Origin: Xanthostigma xanthostigma
Lineage: Eukaryota; Arthropoda; Insecta; Raphidioptera; Raphidiidae
Length of the DNA: 64,000 nucleotides
Reading direction: 5' to 3'
NCBI GenBank assembly: GCA_963575645.1
Contig: OY754466.1
Location: 20,314,001-20,378,000 of the forward strand
In this document: in pieces, positions 46,319 through 57,193 of the stretch
Layout of the letters: each line of letters opens with the position of its first letter
Position numbering within the stretch: position 1 is the first letter of the stretch
Made by a program: the position numbers and the translations under genes
Notes under the pieces: model-generated
The model's database searches: none
What the model saw: only the letters and a program-made list of their open reading frames with translations
Told to the model about the DNA's origin: nothing

Positions 46319-46809
46319 ATACAGAACCTAAAAACATTCGAATGATTTTGAATAACATCTTTAAATATCGAATAGTTACGACTATTTTCACTCGAATATT
46401 CCATATCAAGTCTAATCTACTGCCTGGTTGGGTCGTGTGGAAAATGCCCTACCAAACGATATATCCTCATCGGATAACCTGCAGATCCAATCCAGAAAAT
46501 CTATGATGGACTGTAATTTTACTTTTAGCGCGCATTTGTTGCATTATATTATTTGATAGGCAAAAATACATCTCAATACCATTTTCGAATGGAATTCAAA
46601 ACAGTATGATAATACATCTGTACATAGATGCGTTAACAAAGCTAATTGTATCACGGTATCTTGTTACGAGGTTTAAAACACAATTTATCAACACGAATTC
46701 CAAGCTAAGTTTAGAATATTTCTAAACTGTACTCATATCTCAGTTTAAAGCAAAAACATCTAGATACTACAGTCTATTCAAGAAATTAAATATCTACCAT
46801 TCTCGACCT
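46319..46809. other. spacer, no gene seen
   Basis: No frame of note, RNA or termini recognised. Confidence 0.35.
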
Positions 46810-47110
46810 TGTGGAAAGAGTAATAAAAAATATAAAACATTGCTTCAGCTTCAGGAAAATTGCTAATCATTTATATTTTTGGACAAATTTTCTGCGCATC
46901 AGCCGATTTTCGCCAAAAACAATCATCTCTCCATATTTGCGTATCAAACATCCTATACCAAATTTTGGTTTCGATCTGTTCATCTATTTGACCTGTATCG
47001 TTCTCACAGACTAACAGACGCACAGAGTTTTTCGGGGGACCTCAAAACGGAAAGATATTGTAAAATTTTGAAAAGTGAATTTTGACCTAAACTAAACATT
47101 TGTGGGTTGG
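46810..47110. repeat. repeat R1, right-half copy
   Basis: 'tgcgtatcaaacatcc', 'tttgacctgtatcgttctca' and 'gggggacctcaaaacgg' align with 19190-19340 and 45045-45200. The two overlapping 67-68 codon frames are incidental. Confidence 0.55.
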
Positions 47111-48050
47111 AATGGTAAAACATATGAAATAAGTTCGGTTGAAAATAATTTATTTAATTAATGATATAATTATATTTTTAAGAGCAAAGGTACGCTATTT
47201 GATTTATTCTTTCAATCTATGTACATTGTACCTACATAAATAGTGCATTTTTACGCCAATTTCGATTTTAGTTGGGAAAGAAATTGAAACCGGATCAAGA
47301 AAATATTTTAAAAAATCTCGTCCTGTTTCGTACCAAAATTAAAAATAATTCACATATTATGCAGACTTTAAATTAACTTCTAAAACGAGTCAAATGCTTC
47401 AATACGACGTGTCTAAATGAAATAAAACGTTTATTATAGTTGAAGTCATCTATCATTTTTCAATTGATTTACAGTAAATCTGAGATTACTAAATTGGTTG
47501 GTCGTGAAACGTTTGGAAAGCCGAAAAGCCTCAACACATAAAACAAATGAAAAGCCGGTCATGCGTGTTCTAAGTACTTGTTTCTTATATTTTATAATAG
47601 GCATGAGTAACAATATCTCAGAAAGCTATTTAATATATACTTTTGGTCGATGATGTTGAGTATTTCAATATATTACGAAAAAAAACTCACTGAGAATTTC
47701 TAATAAAATTGGGTCTCTGTGGTTGTAACTGATTGATTTTATAGATCACTTACGTCCGGGCAGCTAGGATTATTCGTTTCTGTACTTAGAATTGACTTAA
47801 ATTTTTATTTTTAGCTCTAAATTGACCTCAGAGAATAATATACAAACAGTTAATTAATTATTTCACGCTGTGTGAATACTAATAAATAATACTATTAAAG
47901 TTCATTATATCAAGAGAGAATAATTTTTACATCAGTTCAAAAAATCAACAGAAAAAAATTATACATTTTTAGATGCTTCAATTTATACTAGACGATTTAC
48001 CAATTGCATTGAGATTTGAAACTTCGGAAATGTATATTTCATAGCATTGT
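47111..48050. other. AT-rich spacer
   Basis: No gene, RNA or bounded element seen up to the composite inverted structure. Confidence 0.35.
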
Positions 48051-48905
48051 TATTGCACATACCGCTAAACTAGCGGTATGTGCTTTATTATCGCTTTGTG
48101 CGTCAGAGCTGACTTTCGTTCATATAAGAAGTTATATCTAAGTTAATTTCACACGAAATCCATTCAAATTGAAGCTTTTTGAAAAGAGGAGATTCTAATC
48201 TATAAAACAGAACCATTTTTAAATCAATTCGAGTTCATAAATACTATTAAAATTGTAATTGAAAATTACAAACAGCAGTTGTCGGTTGGTCTGTACGTAT
48301 GTACGTATGTACGTACGTCACGACTCTACAGATCGCAATTTTGGTCGGATTGCCTTAGGTTATATTTTATTCACTTTGTTTACTATCAGACCAGAACCCT
48401 ATTTAAATTCACTAAAATGTGTTCAGTAGTTTAATTTTTATAAACAGTTTTATTTTATTATTTTTGACAGCTAATAGTTTAAAAAAACAATATAATAATT
48501 GCTGTGTAAATATAGTGTAATCCATAAAACAAGTGCTACACTTCTATACCGTGATAACACCACTACACGTAGTAGGCCGCCGTAGCATAATGGTTATGCC
48601 GTTGGATCCCCAAGGGCAAGGTCCTGGGTTCGATTCCTTACGAGATCATTATTTTTTTCTTTTTTTTTCTTTTTATTTTGTTTTATTTTATTCCACTTGA
48701 TATTAATTATATATTATATTATGTATAATTCTTAATTTTTTTTATTTTTACAAACTTAAAAAAAAATATTTTTTCAATTTTTAATTATTTATTTCTTTAA
48801 ATTTTTAAATCTTTTTAAATTTATTAAAAATATTTTTTAATTGTTATTTTTTTATCATACAGTGGAAAACTTGCGGGATGTGCACTTTTGGTTTTGCCAA
48901 CTATA
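48051..48905 (+). repeat. large inverted repeat, left arm
   Basis: It starts 'tattgcacataccgctaaac', a self-paired 29-base hairpin (GCACATACCGCTA, loop, its inverse). It runs through a 'gtacgtatgtacgtac' simple repeat, a tRNA-like segment and T-rich DNA to 'tttggttttgccaactat'. The right arm at 49722-50582 is its inverse with only scattered differences. Arms of about 855 bp are separated by 816 bp. Confidence 0.9.
48575..48648 (+). ncRNA. tRNA-like segment (Pol III box A/box B) in the left arm
   Basis: 'tagcataatggttatgcc' (box A and D-arm, GC pairs closing the loop) and 'gtcctgggttcgattcctta' (T-loop, box B) are correctly spaced for a tRNA. The acceptor, anticodon and T stems do not pair well, so it is a tRNA-derived promoter-like remnant and not a functional tRNA. 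Confidence 0.55.
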
Positions 48906-49721
48906 TTTGAAATTATTCCTATCATGATTTATATTTGATTGTATGAGTTTTTTGTTGCTTTATGTCCTATATCTTTGACTGCCATTTGATTGCATGTATT
49001 AAAAATATATTTTGAATTTTACGTATATCATTGAGAAGAACATATCTTTCGAATTTTAATTATTTTGAATTTTTGACCCTCTCTTCTTAATTAAGACAGC
49101 ACAGAACCATAGAGATATAAGTAACTAGAGTACGCTAGTTCGTATGCTTGCCATAAGTGAAAGTGTCCTCAGTTGAGAGAGAGAACGCTGCAGAAATACC
49201 AGAAAACCAATATTTGTGTTCTCAAATCAGCATTGTTTTGTATCATTAGTTACCATAGAGATAAGGAACTGTTCTCTGTCTGAATTGCAGACACATTCAC
49301 GGCTCACTCACATACTCTACGGCACAGAACGTAGAAAAGTTAAAATCGTAAATAATGGTGTTTAATATGTTGTTTGATAAGTTTAGCCACGCCTGCTATA
49401 CAAGCTAAATACGAAAGTCTTGTAAAATTCAATCGGATCGAATCATCTTTACTTGGAAGTAACATATTATACGACATAATTATCGGGAAGAACACGTACA
49501 GTTAACAGTAAAATAACTTTCCTCTATGCTTTTACGAACACTGCGTGAAACTCATCAATATCTCTTGTAGGTAGGTACTTATAGTAGCACAAACCGATCG
49601 GAAATGGATAAATTCCAGTTCAGATATTGATTCATCTTTTATAAGTTTGATATAGGATACTGAATAAAGATGTCATAGCCAACAGCGTTACACTTACAAG
49701 AATTTAGAACCGAAAATCAAA
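48906..49721. other. spacer between inverted arms
   Basis: It is AT-rich. Its right end (49640-49721) is part of the 'gatataggatactgaataaa' segment repeated in inverse at 50593-50682. No gene seen. Confidence 0.45.
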
Positions 49722-49727
49722 AATAGT
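49640..49727 (+). repeat. inner inverted repeat B, left copy
   Basis: 'gatataggatactgaataaa' through 'acagcgttacacttacaaga' to 'ccgaaaatcaaaaatag' is found inverted at 50593-50682, almost identical. The two copies bracket the right arm of the large repeat. Confidence 0.85.
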
Positions 49728-50582
49728 TGGCAAAACCAAAAGTGCACATCCCGCAAGTTTTCCACTGTATGATAAAAAAATAACAATTAAAAAATATTTT
49801 TAATAAATTTAAAAAGATTTAAAAATTTAAAGAAATAAATAATTAAAAATTGAAAAAATATTTTTTTTTAAGTTTGCAAAAATAAAAACAATTAAGAACT
49901 ATACATAATATAATATATAATTAATATCAAGTGGAATAAAATAAAACAAAATAAAAAGAAAAAAAAAAGAAAAAAATCAATGATTTCGTAAGGAATCGAA
50001 CCCAGGACCTTGCCCTTGGGGATCCAACGGCATAACCATTACGCCACGGCGGCCTAATACGTCTAGTGGTGTTATCACGGTATAGAAGTGTAGCACTTGT
50101 TTTATGGATTACACTATATTTACACAGCAATTATTATATTGTTTTTAAACTATTATCTGTCAAAAATAATAAAAAATAAAACTGTTTATAAAAATTAAAC
50201 TACTGAACACATTTTAGTGAATTTAAATAGGGTTCTGGTCTGATAGTAAACAAAGTGAATAAAATATAACCCAAGGCAATCCGACCAAAATTGCGATCTG
50301 TAGAGTCGTGACGTACGTACATACGTACGTACATACGTACAGACCAACCGACAACTGCTGTTTGTGATTTTCAATTACAATTTTAATAGTATTTATGAAC
50401 TCGAATTGATTTAAAAATGGTTCTATTTTATAGATTAGAATCTCCTCTTTTCAAAAAGCTTCAATTTGAATGGATTTCGTGTGAAATTAACTTAGATATA
50501 ACTTCTTATATGAACGAAAGTCAGCTCTGACGCACAAAGCGATAATAAAGCACATACCGCTAGTTTAGCGGTATGTGCAATA
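49722..50582 (-). repeat. large inverted repeat, right arm
   Basis: This is the inverse of 48051-48905 and ends in the same hairpin ('gcacataccgctagtttagc' then 'ggtatgtgcaata'). Differences from the left arm (for example 'tagcataatgg' against 'tggcgtaatgg', and 'ccactacacgtagtagg' against 'ccactagacgtattagg') show it is an old duplication and not a perfect artefact. The 67-codon minus frame at 49927-50130 is a readthrough of the tRNA-like text. Confidence 0.9.
49981..50054 (-). ncRNA. tRNA-like segment in the right arm
   Basis: On minus it reads 'ggccgccgtggcgtaatggt' and 'cctgggttcgattccttacg'. Box A here is closer to consensus (TGGCGTAATGG) than in the left arm. Stems other than the D-stem are weak, so it is a remnant or a SINE-like promoter. 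Confidence 0.55.
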
Positions 50583-50592
50583 GGAAATTCCT

Positions 50593-50682
50593 ATTTTTGA
50601 TTTTCGGCTCTAAATTCTTGTAAGTGTAACGCTGTTGGCTATGACATCTTTATTCAGTATCCTATATCAAACTTATAAACAT
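50593..50682 (-). repeat. inner inverted repeat B, right copy
   Basis: This is the inverse of 49640-49727: 'tttttgattttcggctctaa' through 'ttgtaagtgtaacgctgttg' to 'tttattcagtatcctatatc'. With its partner it forms an 88-bp inverted border around the right arm. Confidence 0.85.
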
Positions 50683-50998
50683 GACAAATACCTAAACCAA
50701 ACAACCAGACCTACTTTCGCATCACATAATTTTCACGAAGTACAAAGGGCCTCGCAAAGACCTGCCGCCCGGAGCCTCGCAATGGGTAAGGCAGCCTCTG
50801 ATAGGAATTGCTATTTTCAGTCCAATTTAAACCAAAATTATTGTAAATTAGTTAAAGTCGGTACATACTAATATTAAAAATAATTAACTCTTCATAAAAC
50901 GTTGGATTTGTGGAATCAAGGAAACAAAAATATTTTTCATCACACATACATTTCAAATACGGTAATTTAAGTTTAATTGCACACATCGCTACACTGGA

Positions 50999-51137
50999 AG
51001 AATCTCCTCTTTTCAAAAAGCTACAATTATTTGAATGGATTTCATGTGAAATTAAGTTAGATAAAACTTCTTGCATGAACGAAAGTCAGCACTGTGATAA
51101 TAGAGCGCCAGCTGCTAGTTTAGCGGTATGTGCAATT
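50999..51137 (+). repeat. diverged solo terminal copy of the large-repeat family
   Basis: 'gaatctcctcttttcaaaaa', 'tgaatggattt' and 'tgaacgaaagtcagc' to 'ctagtttagcggtatgtgca' match 50440-50581, but with a damaged hairpin left side. It shows that the family ends at 'ggtatgtgcaat' independently of the inverted pair. Confidence 0.75.
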
Positions 51138-51254
51138 ACTTCCAGCCGAATTTTGTTTTTTTGACTTTTACGAATACCGAGAGAAAATACTTGAGATGAT
51201 CTCATTATGCCATTGTTACAGGGAGTTGTAATTCCTGGGCAACGACGGGTAAAT

Positions 51255-51344
51255 AAGAAAAACGTTAGGACATCGTATAATCAGACTATTTTTAATAGGT
51301 AAATTACAAATCTGGGCGAAGCCGAACCGGGCTGTTAGTAAAAA
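51255..51344 (+). mobile_element. Helitron-like 3' end fragment
   Basis: 'ctgggcgaagccgaaccggg' then 'ctgttagt' (51313-51340) resembles the GC hairpin plus CTRR|T end of insect Helitrons. The 5' part is not delimited. Confidence 0.45.
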
Positions 51345-51420
51345 AAATAGATCACAGAACTTTTTGTGGATATTTTATGTGCAGAATCCAACTTACATTC
51401 TCCATTCAATCTGTTTTTAG

Positions 51421-51820
51421 TAGTGATGTGCCGGATACCCGTATCCGTATCCGTGGATATCCGAGAGAGAAAAAAGATCTGTATCCGTTACTTTTTGACG
51501 GATCTTGAACGGATCTTTTACGTTATTAAATTTCATTATGTACGTGAAATTCTAAATATAAGTAGCAATGAAATACTTTTAAATTCCATTTCAATTATTT
51601 GGTAGTAGTAGTCTTAATGTTCCAAAAATCTCCTTCAATTGATATTTGGAACATTTATATTGCAAAAATTAAATATTCAAACATTTATTGTAGTGAGTTA
51701 CCAATAGTACCTGAGTAAAAAAATTGAGATCCGTATCCGTATTAGCGGATCTGAACATTAATGATTGTATTCGTACCCGTATCCGCGGATATACATTTTT
51801 AACCATCCGGCACATGACTA
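51421..51820 (-). mobile_element. hAT-type MITE family H1, diverged copy 4 (inverted)
   Basis: The ends are 'tagtgatgtgccggatac' and 'ccatccggcacatgacta'. Perfect 8-bp duplication GTTTTTAG flanks at 51413-51420 and 51821-51828. It is about 130 bp shorter than copies 1-3 and lacks their internal hairpin. Its right end corresponds to the left end of the others, so it is inverted and represents a distinct subfamily. Confidence 0.92.
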
Positions 51821-51828
51821 GTTTTTAG

Positions 51829-52294
51829 TCAACATCTACTGTGTACTCCTTTCGAAAATTTCATGAATACTAAGCGTCGATATCTATCAAAGTTAAGACT
51901 CCTGCAGTGGTTATTACAAATAAAATTTTTCATTCGGCATATTTATTTCTCCGACGATTGTATAACTATACAAAAATGCAAAAACTGTCGTCCAGTCACC
52001 TCTATTTGTAGGCCGGTCGTGCGAGCGATTCTCGCCTCTATTGTTCTACGGCAGATTTATCTGTGATCTGGTGATCAGGTCTGCACAGCGTACCGATGCT
52101 ACACAGCCAGCCATTTGTCGCGCTCCACATTCTCTAGATAGCGAGCAAAACGTGAGTTGAGCTCTGACAAACCAAGGTATTTGTTCTGTGACTTTAAATT
52201 ACAGTAGTGGTCAGTTTCTGGTACTATAGCGACAGTAAAAACTTTGACAACCGGCAAATTAGAGAATATGTAACTATTGAATGAACACGTAGGT
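51829..52294. other. spacer, no supported gene
   Basis: A 67-codon frame at 51863-52066 has more even base use but no domain. GC-richer text at 52075-52165 is unassigned. Confidence 0.35.
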
Positions 52295-52302
52295 ATGCCA
52301 TC

Positions 52303-52800
52303 TAGGGTTGCCAGATTGGGAAATCAAAATTTCTGGACAATATTCTAAAATATCTGAACCAAAGGAGTTTAGGCTGGACAAAATAAAAATCTGCATTAAT
52401 CAACCGAAACACGACATATAATTAAGTAATATGTACTTACTTAGGTATTATTGTTATAAGAAAAACGAAAATAATATGAACTTTTGAGATGAACAGCTGA
52501 AATTGGTACAAAAACAGAAGTAGCTTAATCTAACAGTCAATGGTACCTATCAAGTCACTTTTTTGCCACATATATTTAGTATTTCCTTTAGCCGCCTTTA
52601 TCATTCATTTTAGAACCTTTCTCTGTATTTAGAAAAGATTTAAAATTAGTACAGTTTTCTTCAAAGTTTAATCGAATTATTAGCTCTGGCGGTGCATGTT
52701 TTTTTATTTTTAGCTGGACGTTTTGCCTAAAACCGGGACACTGAAAAAAGTGTAAAATTGCTGGACAATCCAGCCAAGTCCCGCCAATCTGGTAACCCTA
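52303..52800. mobile_element. 498-bp hAT-type MITE
   Basis: The ends are 'tagggttgccagattggg' and 'gccaatctggtaacccta'. Perfect 8-bp duplication ATGCCATC flanks at 52295-52302 and 52801-52808. Subterminal words 'ctggacaatattc' and 'gctggacaatcc' recur in inverse. Non-coding. Confidence 0.92.
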
Positions 52801-52929
52801 ATGCCATCGGAGACTTATTTTGGAGAAAACTATTTACTTACTTTACAAAATTATTTTCATTTTACTTTGACTCCGACACCGTTTACACGCAGTAACAGCT
52901 TCAAAAACTCATTTTTCAGTTTTTTCGTG

Positions 52930-53275
52930 TTCCGTGCAAACGAAGCATTTATGATCGTCCGTCCGTCTGTCGAGGCGATTTTCTCTGAAACTATTTAACG
53001 TAAAAATTTCAAGTTCAGCACAGGGAGAGAATGCGGTGCCCCAATCATAGACGTGAAGTATAAAAATTTGAATGTGTATTCTGGGGGTTATGGGAAATGA
53101 AAGAAAACATTTTGGTTTCAAGGGCATCGTATTTCTGGTCCCTGTATCATTTATTATCAAAGTTTGGTTTAAATGTCCATGAGCAGTTGTGGGATTCGAA
53201 TCCACGACAGTCTGATCCAGGTTAGTTTATAATTAATTATTTTATCTTAGCCACCTGTTTAACACAATAAGTAAA
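52930..53275 (-). repeat. tRNA-derived SINE, minus orientation
   Basis: On minus a tRNA-like head ('aggtggctaagata', then 'gactgtcgtggattcgaatc', then 'ccacaactgc', 53180-53260) is followed by about 200 bp of body. It ends near 'cagacggacggacgatcata', a tail seen in other dispersed repeats here. The head has box B (GGATTCGAATCC) but a degenerate D-arm. The 98-codon minus frame is incidental. Confidence 0.55.
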
Positions 53276-53328
53276 TTACAAGAATATTACACTAATGTAG
53301 AATTTATCATTGTTTTTATTAATCACTG

Positions 53329-53561
53329 GCGGTCCGGCTTCGTCCGAGTTTATAGATTGCCACCGTTTTTTCGTTGATTTACCTTAAAAAATTGGTCTCT
53401 ACGAAAAGCGCTTTTCGTTTAACGCGATAATATATAACCATACTGAAGAGATCCATTCTGAATATTGGTGATAACTTTCTTGAAAACGAACGAGTAGTTT
53501 CGGACATTACCTCTTTCATCCAAACTTTCCCTCTTTATAATATTAGTATAAATAGACATGT
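53329..53561 (-). mobile_element. Helitron-like element, minus orientation
   Basis: On minus it starts near 'tttatactaatattataaag' (53561-53540) and ends 'aaactcggacgaagccggac' then 'cgccagt'. This corresponds to 32812-33001 and 58863-59116, which keep CTAG at the end. Internal text includes 'gtagtttcgga', 'gtcgatt'-type and 'aaagcgctttt' words. Confidence 0.55.
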
Positions 53562-54995
53562 CTAAAAATATATTTCAATATTATTTTATTTTTTAATAAA
53601 ATCGGTATATACAATTTCAATGAATAAATTCCTTTTCAAAAAAATCATGAGTCATTCTATTAATGATGCGGTTATATGAGTTCACGATTAGCAGGTTGTA
53701 AAGTCGATATCATGATGAGATGATGATCATTCAGCGTTGCCCCCTTAATTGAACAAAATTAGCTAAACTCACTTTAGAGCACTGTGATTGGAACAAAAAT
53801 TAAGAATGTAATACTTCTTATCACAACAGTTTTATTAGTGGATGTGCATTTCGGGAGCTAGTAACTATTCTTCATTTTTATTTTCACTTTAAAACCTTTT
53901 AAGACTATAGTTATATTGAACTGGATTTTTGGCGGAAATTATGGATATTCACTATCGATTATCTTACACATCATAAGGCAAGTGGATAACCTGCTAGTTA
54001 ATTTATTTTTTACCACTGCTCAGTAGACAATTTTTTAGATTCTTTACATTGATGTGACTGAATATAAGCCATTAAATGACAACTCTTCAATTTGGTTTGC
54101 TTTGGAAAATTATTGGCATAGGATGGGCATACTACTTAACTGAACGTAAACTGTTTATTTATGAATAAACCAAAAAGACGCCATCAATATTTAGACATCA
54201 GAGTAGCACATAAAAGGAATTATTGTTTTAAATTGACATTGAATCATTATTGCAGAAATATAAAAAAATTACCAAATTTAATTCAATTTAAAAGATTTAA
54301 AAAAATCATCAATAAAATATTAGAACGTACAGCGACTAAATCTTATTTTTTTTATTATTATCCAAATCATACCTACGTAAATAAAAAGTGTCAATTATCC
54401 AAAAAGTTGCCATCATTGATTAATATAAAAGACAATTCGTAAAAAAATAACATAGAACTTTTTTGGTAAATTGCTGATGTTTAAACAACACTGCGACGCT
54501 TTCTTTTTTGAGAGTTGGCAACATTGACTGAATCATCATCACAGATCAATCACCAATAACTTGAAGATCGCATTATCGACATATAAGCACAACATAACCA
54601 AACATGGTATCGATTCTATAGCTAATGTATAACCACTATCCAGTAAACTTACGGCCTGGTCTAGTGCACTTTTATATAATATGCTTCTGAAGCACATAAT
54701 AATATATCCGATGCCTATCTGAAAACAAGCTCTTTACTTCATTCAAATTCTGAGGTTTTTAAAACTGCTATTTCTCAACAACAGAAAATTGAAAGAAATG
54801 TGTGAAATGCTTGTATTTCATCATCCAACAGAATACAAAGACACTGTTTCTATTGTAGTAATCATCCATAACAGATTTCGTTCAAAACAATAATTTATTG
54901 CTATGATACGTCTATTTTGAGAATAATTCTTGAGATTAATGACAAAACTGACCGTTTCCTGCGGCATCGCTCACGTTAACAGAAACTTTAGTGTT
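53562..54995. other. AT-rich spacer
   Basis: A lysine/asparagine-rich 93-codon frame at 54161-54442 reflects AT composition and has no domain. No bounded element. Confidence 0.35.
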
Positions 54996-55460
54996 ATAGG
55001 GTACCGTATACCCGAAGAGTCCCAACAAGACCCTATTACTAATCCTCCGCTGTCCGTTCGTCCGTCTGTCTTTTAGCGGGCTGTATCTCATAAACCGTAT
55101 CTAATAAGTAGACAGTTTAAATTTTCACATAGTGTATTTCTATTGCCGCTATAACAATTAATAATGAGAAACCAAGATGGCGAATTTCAAAATGGCCGCA
55201 ATGCTAATTAGAAAAAAAATCTCCGATTAAGCTGATATCGGGCATGCTTGTTCAGTCCTATTAAAATTACACGAAAATGAAAAATAAAACCAAGCCGGCC
55301 AAAATAACCGCCTTGTAAATAAAAAAAAAAAATTCTGATTAAACTGGTGTATTGATCATGCGTGTAAAAAGTAAGTATACATAGTGTTATATCTTGTATG
55401 ACGGGACGAAACCCTTTGTGTGCGAGTCCGACTCGCACTTGACCGGTCTTTTATTTACAT
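54996..55460 (+). repeat. dispersed repeat with GAGTCCGACTCGCAC end
   Basis: It runs from 'gggtaccgtatacccgaaga' through 'cgctgtccgttcgtccgtct', 'tgtatctcataaaccgtat' and 'aagatggcgaatttcaaaa' to 'tgtgcgagtccgactcgcac'. The last word is self-complementary. I recognise this string as a highly repeated lepidopteran element. A partial inverse copy is at 45865-46318. Confidence 0.6.
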
Positions 55461-56281
55461 GCATCCTTACAGATGAAATCAAACTTCTAACAGTCCTGAC
55501 GCTAATTTCCAGACATTCAGGTACGCGAGTGTGGTTATTCGTTACTTCGAAAATTTGTTTTAGTGGTATCTACTGAGACTTCTAGTTTTTAGTGTATTTG
55601 CCATAAGGCACACTTACACTATGGTCGGATGGCGGGACCTAGGGGTCGGACCAAAATTTCTCGACGTTTCATAGCTTTCTGAAAATTTTGGCGCTATTTT
55701 TAAACATGTTTATGTATGTATGTAACTCCATTACCTCACGAAGTCTATTTAAAATGGGCCCAATGGGACAGTTTTAAGGGTGGATCATTTAATATAAATA
55801 ATATATATTATACATACTGAATACTAATATTATTGAACTATTTGATCACAGTTTTTATAAGCTTTAACTTTTCTTTTTTCACATTTAGTTTGAGATTTTG
55901 ATGTTGCACGTTAATTTTAATTATAATTAACTTTTTACTAGTTGTCCCATTTGATATAATGGATAAAAGTGGCAGTGGGTTCGCCGGTCAATGGCGCTAT
56001 ATAGTGTCGCGTTTTGATGTTGCACATAGCGAATACTATAATTAATTTACCGGCATGCTTTTCAATGATAAAATATATGTTATGTAAATCTAAACCAAAT
56101 TCTATTTTTTGAATGAATTTTTAGATCATCACCTTTCAGCAGATTTAATTAACCATTGTAAATTCCTAATAATTTAAGGGGATATCTTCACGTGAAATGT
56201 TTTGTGTTCATCGAAGAAATCGCCTGAAATGTGTTATTCCAATTTCCTTACACTGTGCATAAACATTTTTCTTTAAGAAAG
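55461..56281. other. spacer left of mariner-like element
   Basis: No gene was recognised. 'gataatggataaaagtggca' (55957) and 'cgttttgatgttgcac' (twice, about 55895 and 56010) hint at a short direct duplication. Confidence 0.35.
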
Positions 56282-56283
56282 TA

Positions 56284-57191
56284 ATGGGTGTTTTTTTTAG
56301 AGGTATACAAGTTTAAAATGAAATAAAACACGTAAAAATAAGGTTGCTGGCCACGTTGTTGGCTTTGTTTAAAATATAATTTTATGCCATTAATGTTTAA
56401 ATATGATTTCGGGCATATGGGCGCCACGGCTGGCTTGAATGAAGCGCAATCGGGAAGTCCAATTTTCGATCACTTTATCGAGCATCTGGGGCCGTATATC
56501 GCCAATAGCGCGGCGAATGTTGACTTCCAAGTGATCCAACGTCTGTGGTTTATCGGCGTAGACTAGTGACTTCACGTATCCCCAAAGAAAGTAATCCATA
56601 GGTGTGAGATCAAAATTTTGCGTTGAAAAAGAGGATCAAGCTGAATATTGTTTTCGGCCCATTCACCGAACGTACGGCTCGCATAATGGTCACGCGGATT
56701 TAACTCTTGCACAAGCTGGATATTGTAAGCTCGTAAGCCAAGATCTTTTCGCAAAATCTTCCACAACGTGGATGGGCACAGTCCCAATTGCTGTGCACGA
56801 CGGCGTATCGACTCATTCGGGTACTCCTCAACACTACGCACCACAGCAGCAATGGCATCTTCTGTGCGCACTGCATGGCGTCTTTGTGGATGCGTATTAT
56901 CAACTAGAGTATGCGTAGTTCGAAAACGATCCATGGTTTTCCGAATAACTTGCTCTCGGATGGACGATTATGTCGACCGTAAAATGGACGTAGCGCACAG
57001 TTAGTTTGGCAAACTGAACCATAATTTTCAAAATAAATTTGCACAATTTGCAAGCGTTGTACTGATGTAAGTCTATTCATGGTTAAATGGCAAAACATAC
57101 TGACCACAAATCATCTGTCAACTGTCAAATTAACTGTCACTTGAAACGGTGTTGCCAATTTCAAAACCAAACCTCCAAAAAAAACACCCTT
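56284..57191 (-). mobile_element. mariner/Tc1-type element with internal deletion
   Basis: The inverted ends 'gggtgttttttttagaggt' (56286) and 'acctccaaaaaaaacaccc' (to 57189) differ by one base. Both are flanked by TA (56282-56283, 57192-57193). At 908 bp it is shorter than a full mariner (about 1.3 kb). The single transposase gene is on minus, broken by frameshifts and by loss of its catalytic middle. Confidence 0.93.
56390..57080 (-). pseudogene. mariner/Tc1-family transposase, core deleted
   Basis: On minus, start MNRLTSVQRLQIVQIYFENY (ATG at 57080) gives the first helix-turn-helix. A frameshift near 56930 leads into VRTEDAIAAVVRSVEEYPNE then SIRRRAQQLGLCPSTLWKIL (second HTH) and YNIQLVQELNPRDHYASR.FGEW. 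At about 56605 the frame jumps to MDYFLWGYVKSLVYADKPQT, the segment after the second catalytic aspartate in mariner transposases, and runs to the natural C-terminus at 56390. The DDE/D catalytic region between is gone. The plus-strand frames here are shadows. Confidence 0.92.
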
Positions 57192-57193
57192 TA

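Noticed and set aside
48575-48648. Functional tRNA gene
   Set aside because: Box A and box B are present, but the acceptor, anticodon and T stems do not pair adequately.
49927-50130. 67-codon minus frame with an apparent protein-like segment
   Set aside because: The segment is a translation of the tRNA-like sequence, followed by poly-phenylalanine from a T-run.
48051-50582. Inverted duplication as a sequencing or assembly chimera
   Set aside because: Scattered differences between arms indicate independent decay, and a third diverged copy exists at 50999; long-read confirmation would still help.
54161-54442. 93-codon Lys/Asn-rich plus frame
   Set aside because: Residue content is what AT-rich random DNA gives; no domain or conserved motif seen.
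56604-57004. Plus-strand frames of 78-104 codons
   Set aside because: Shadows of the minus-strand mariner transposase remnant.
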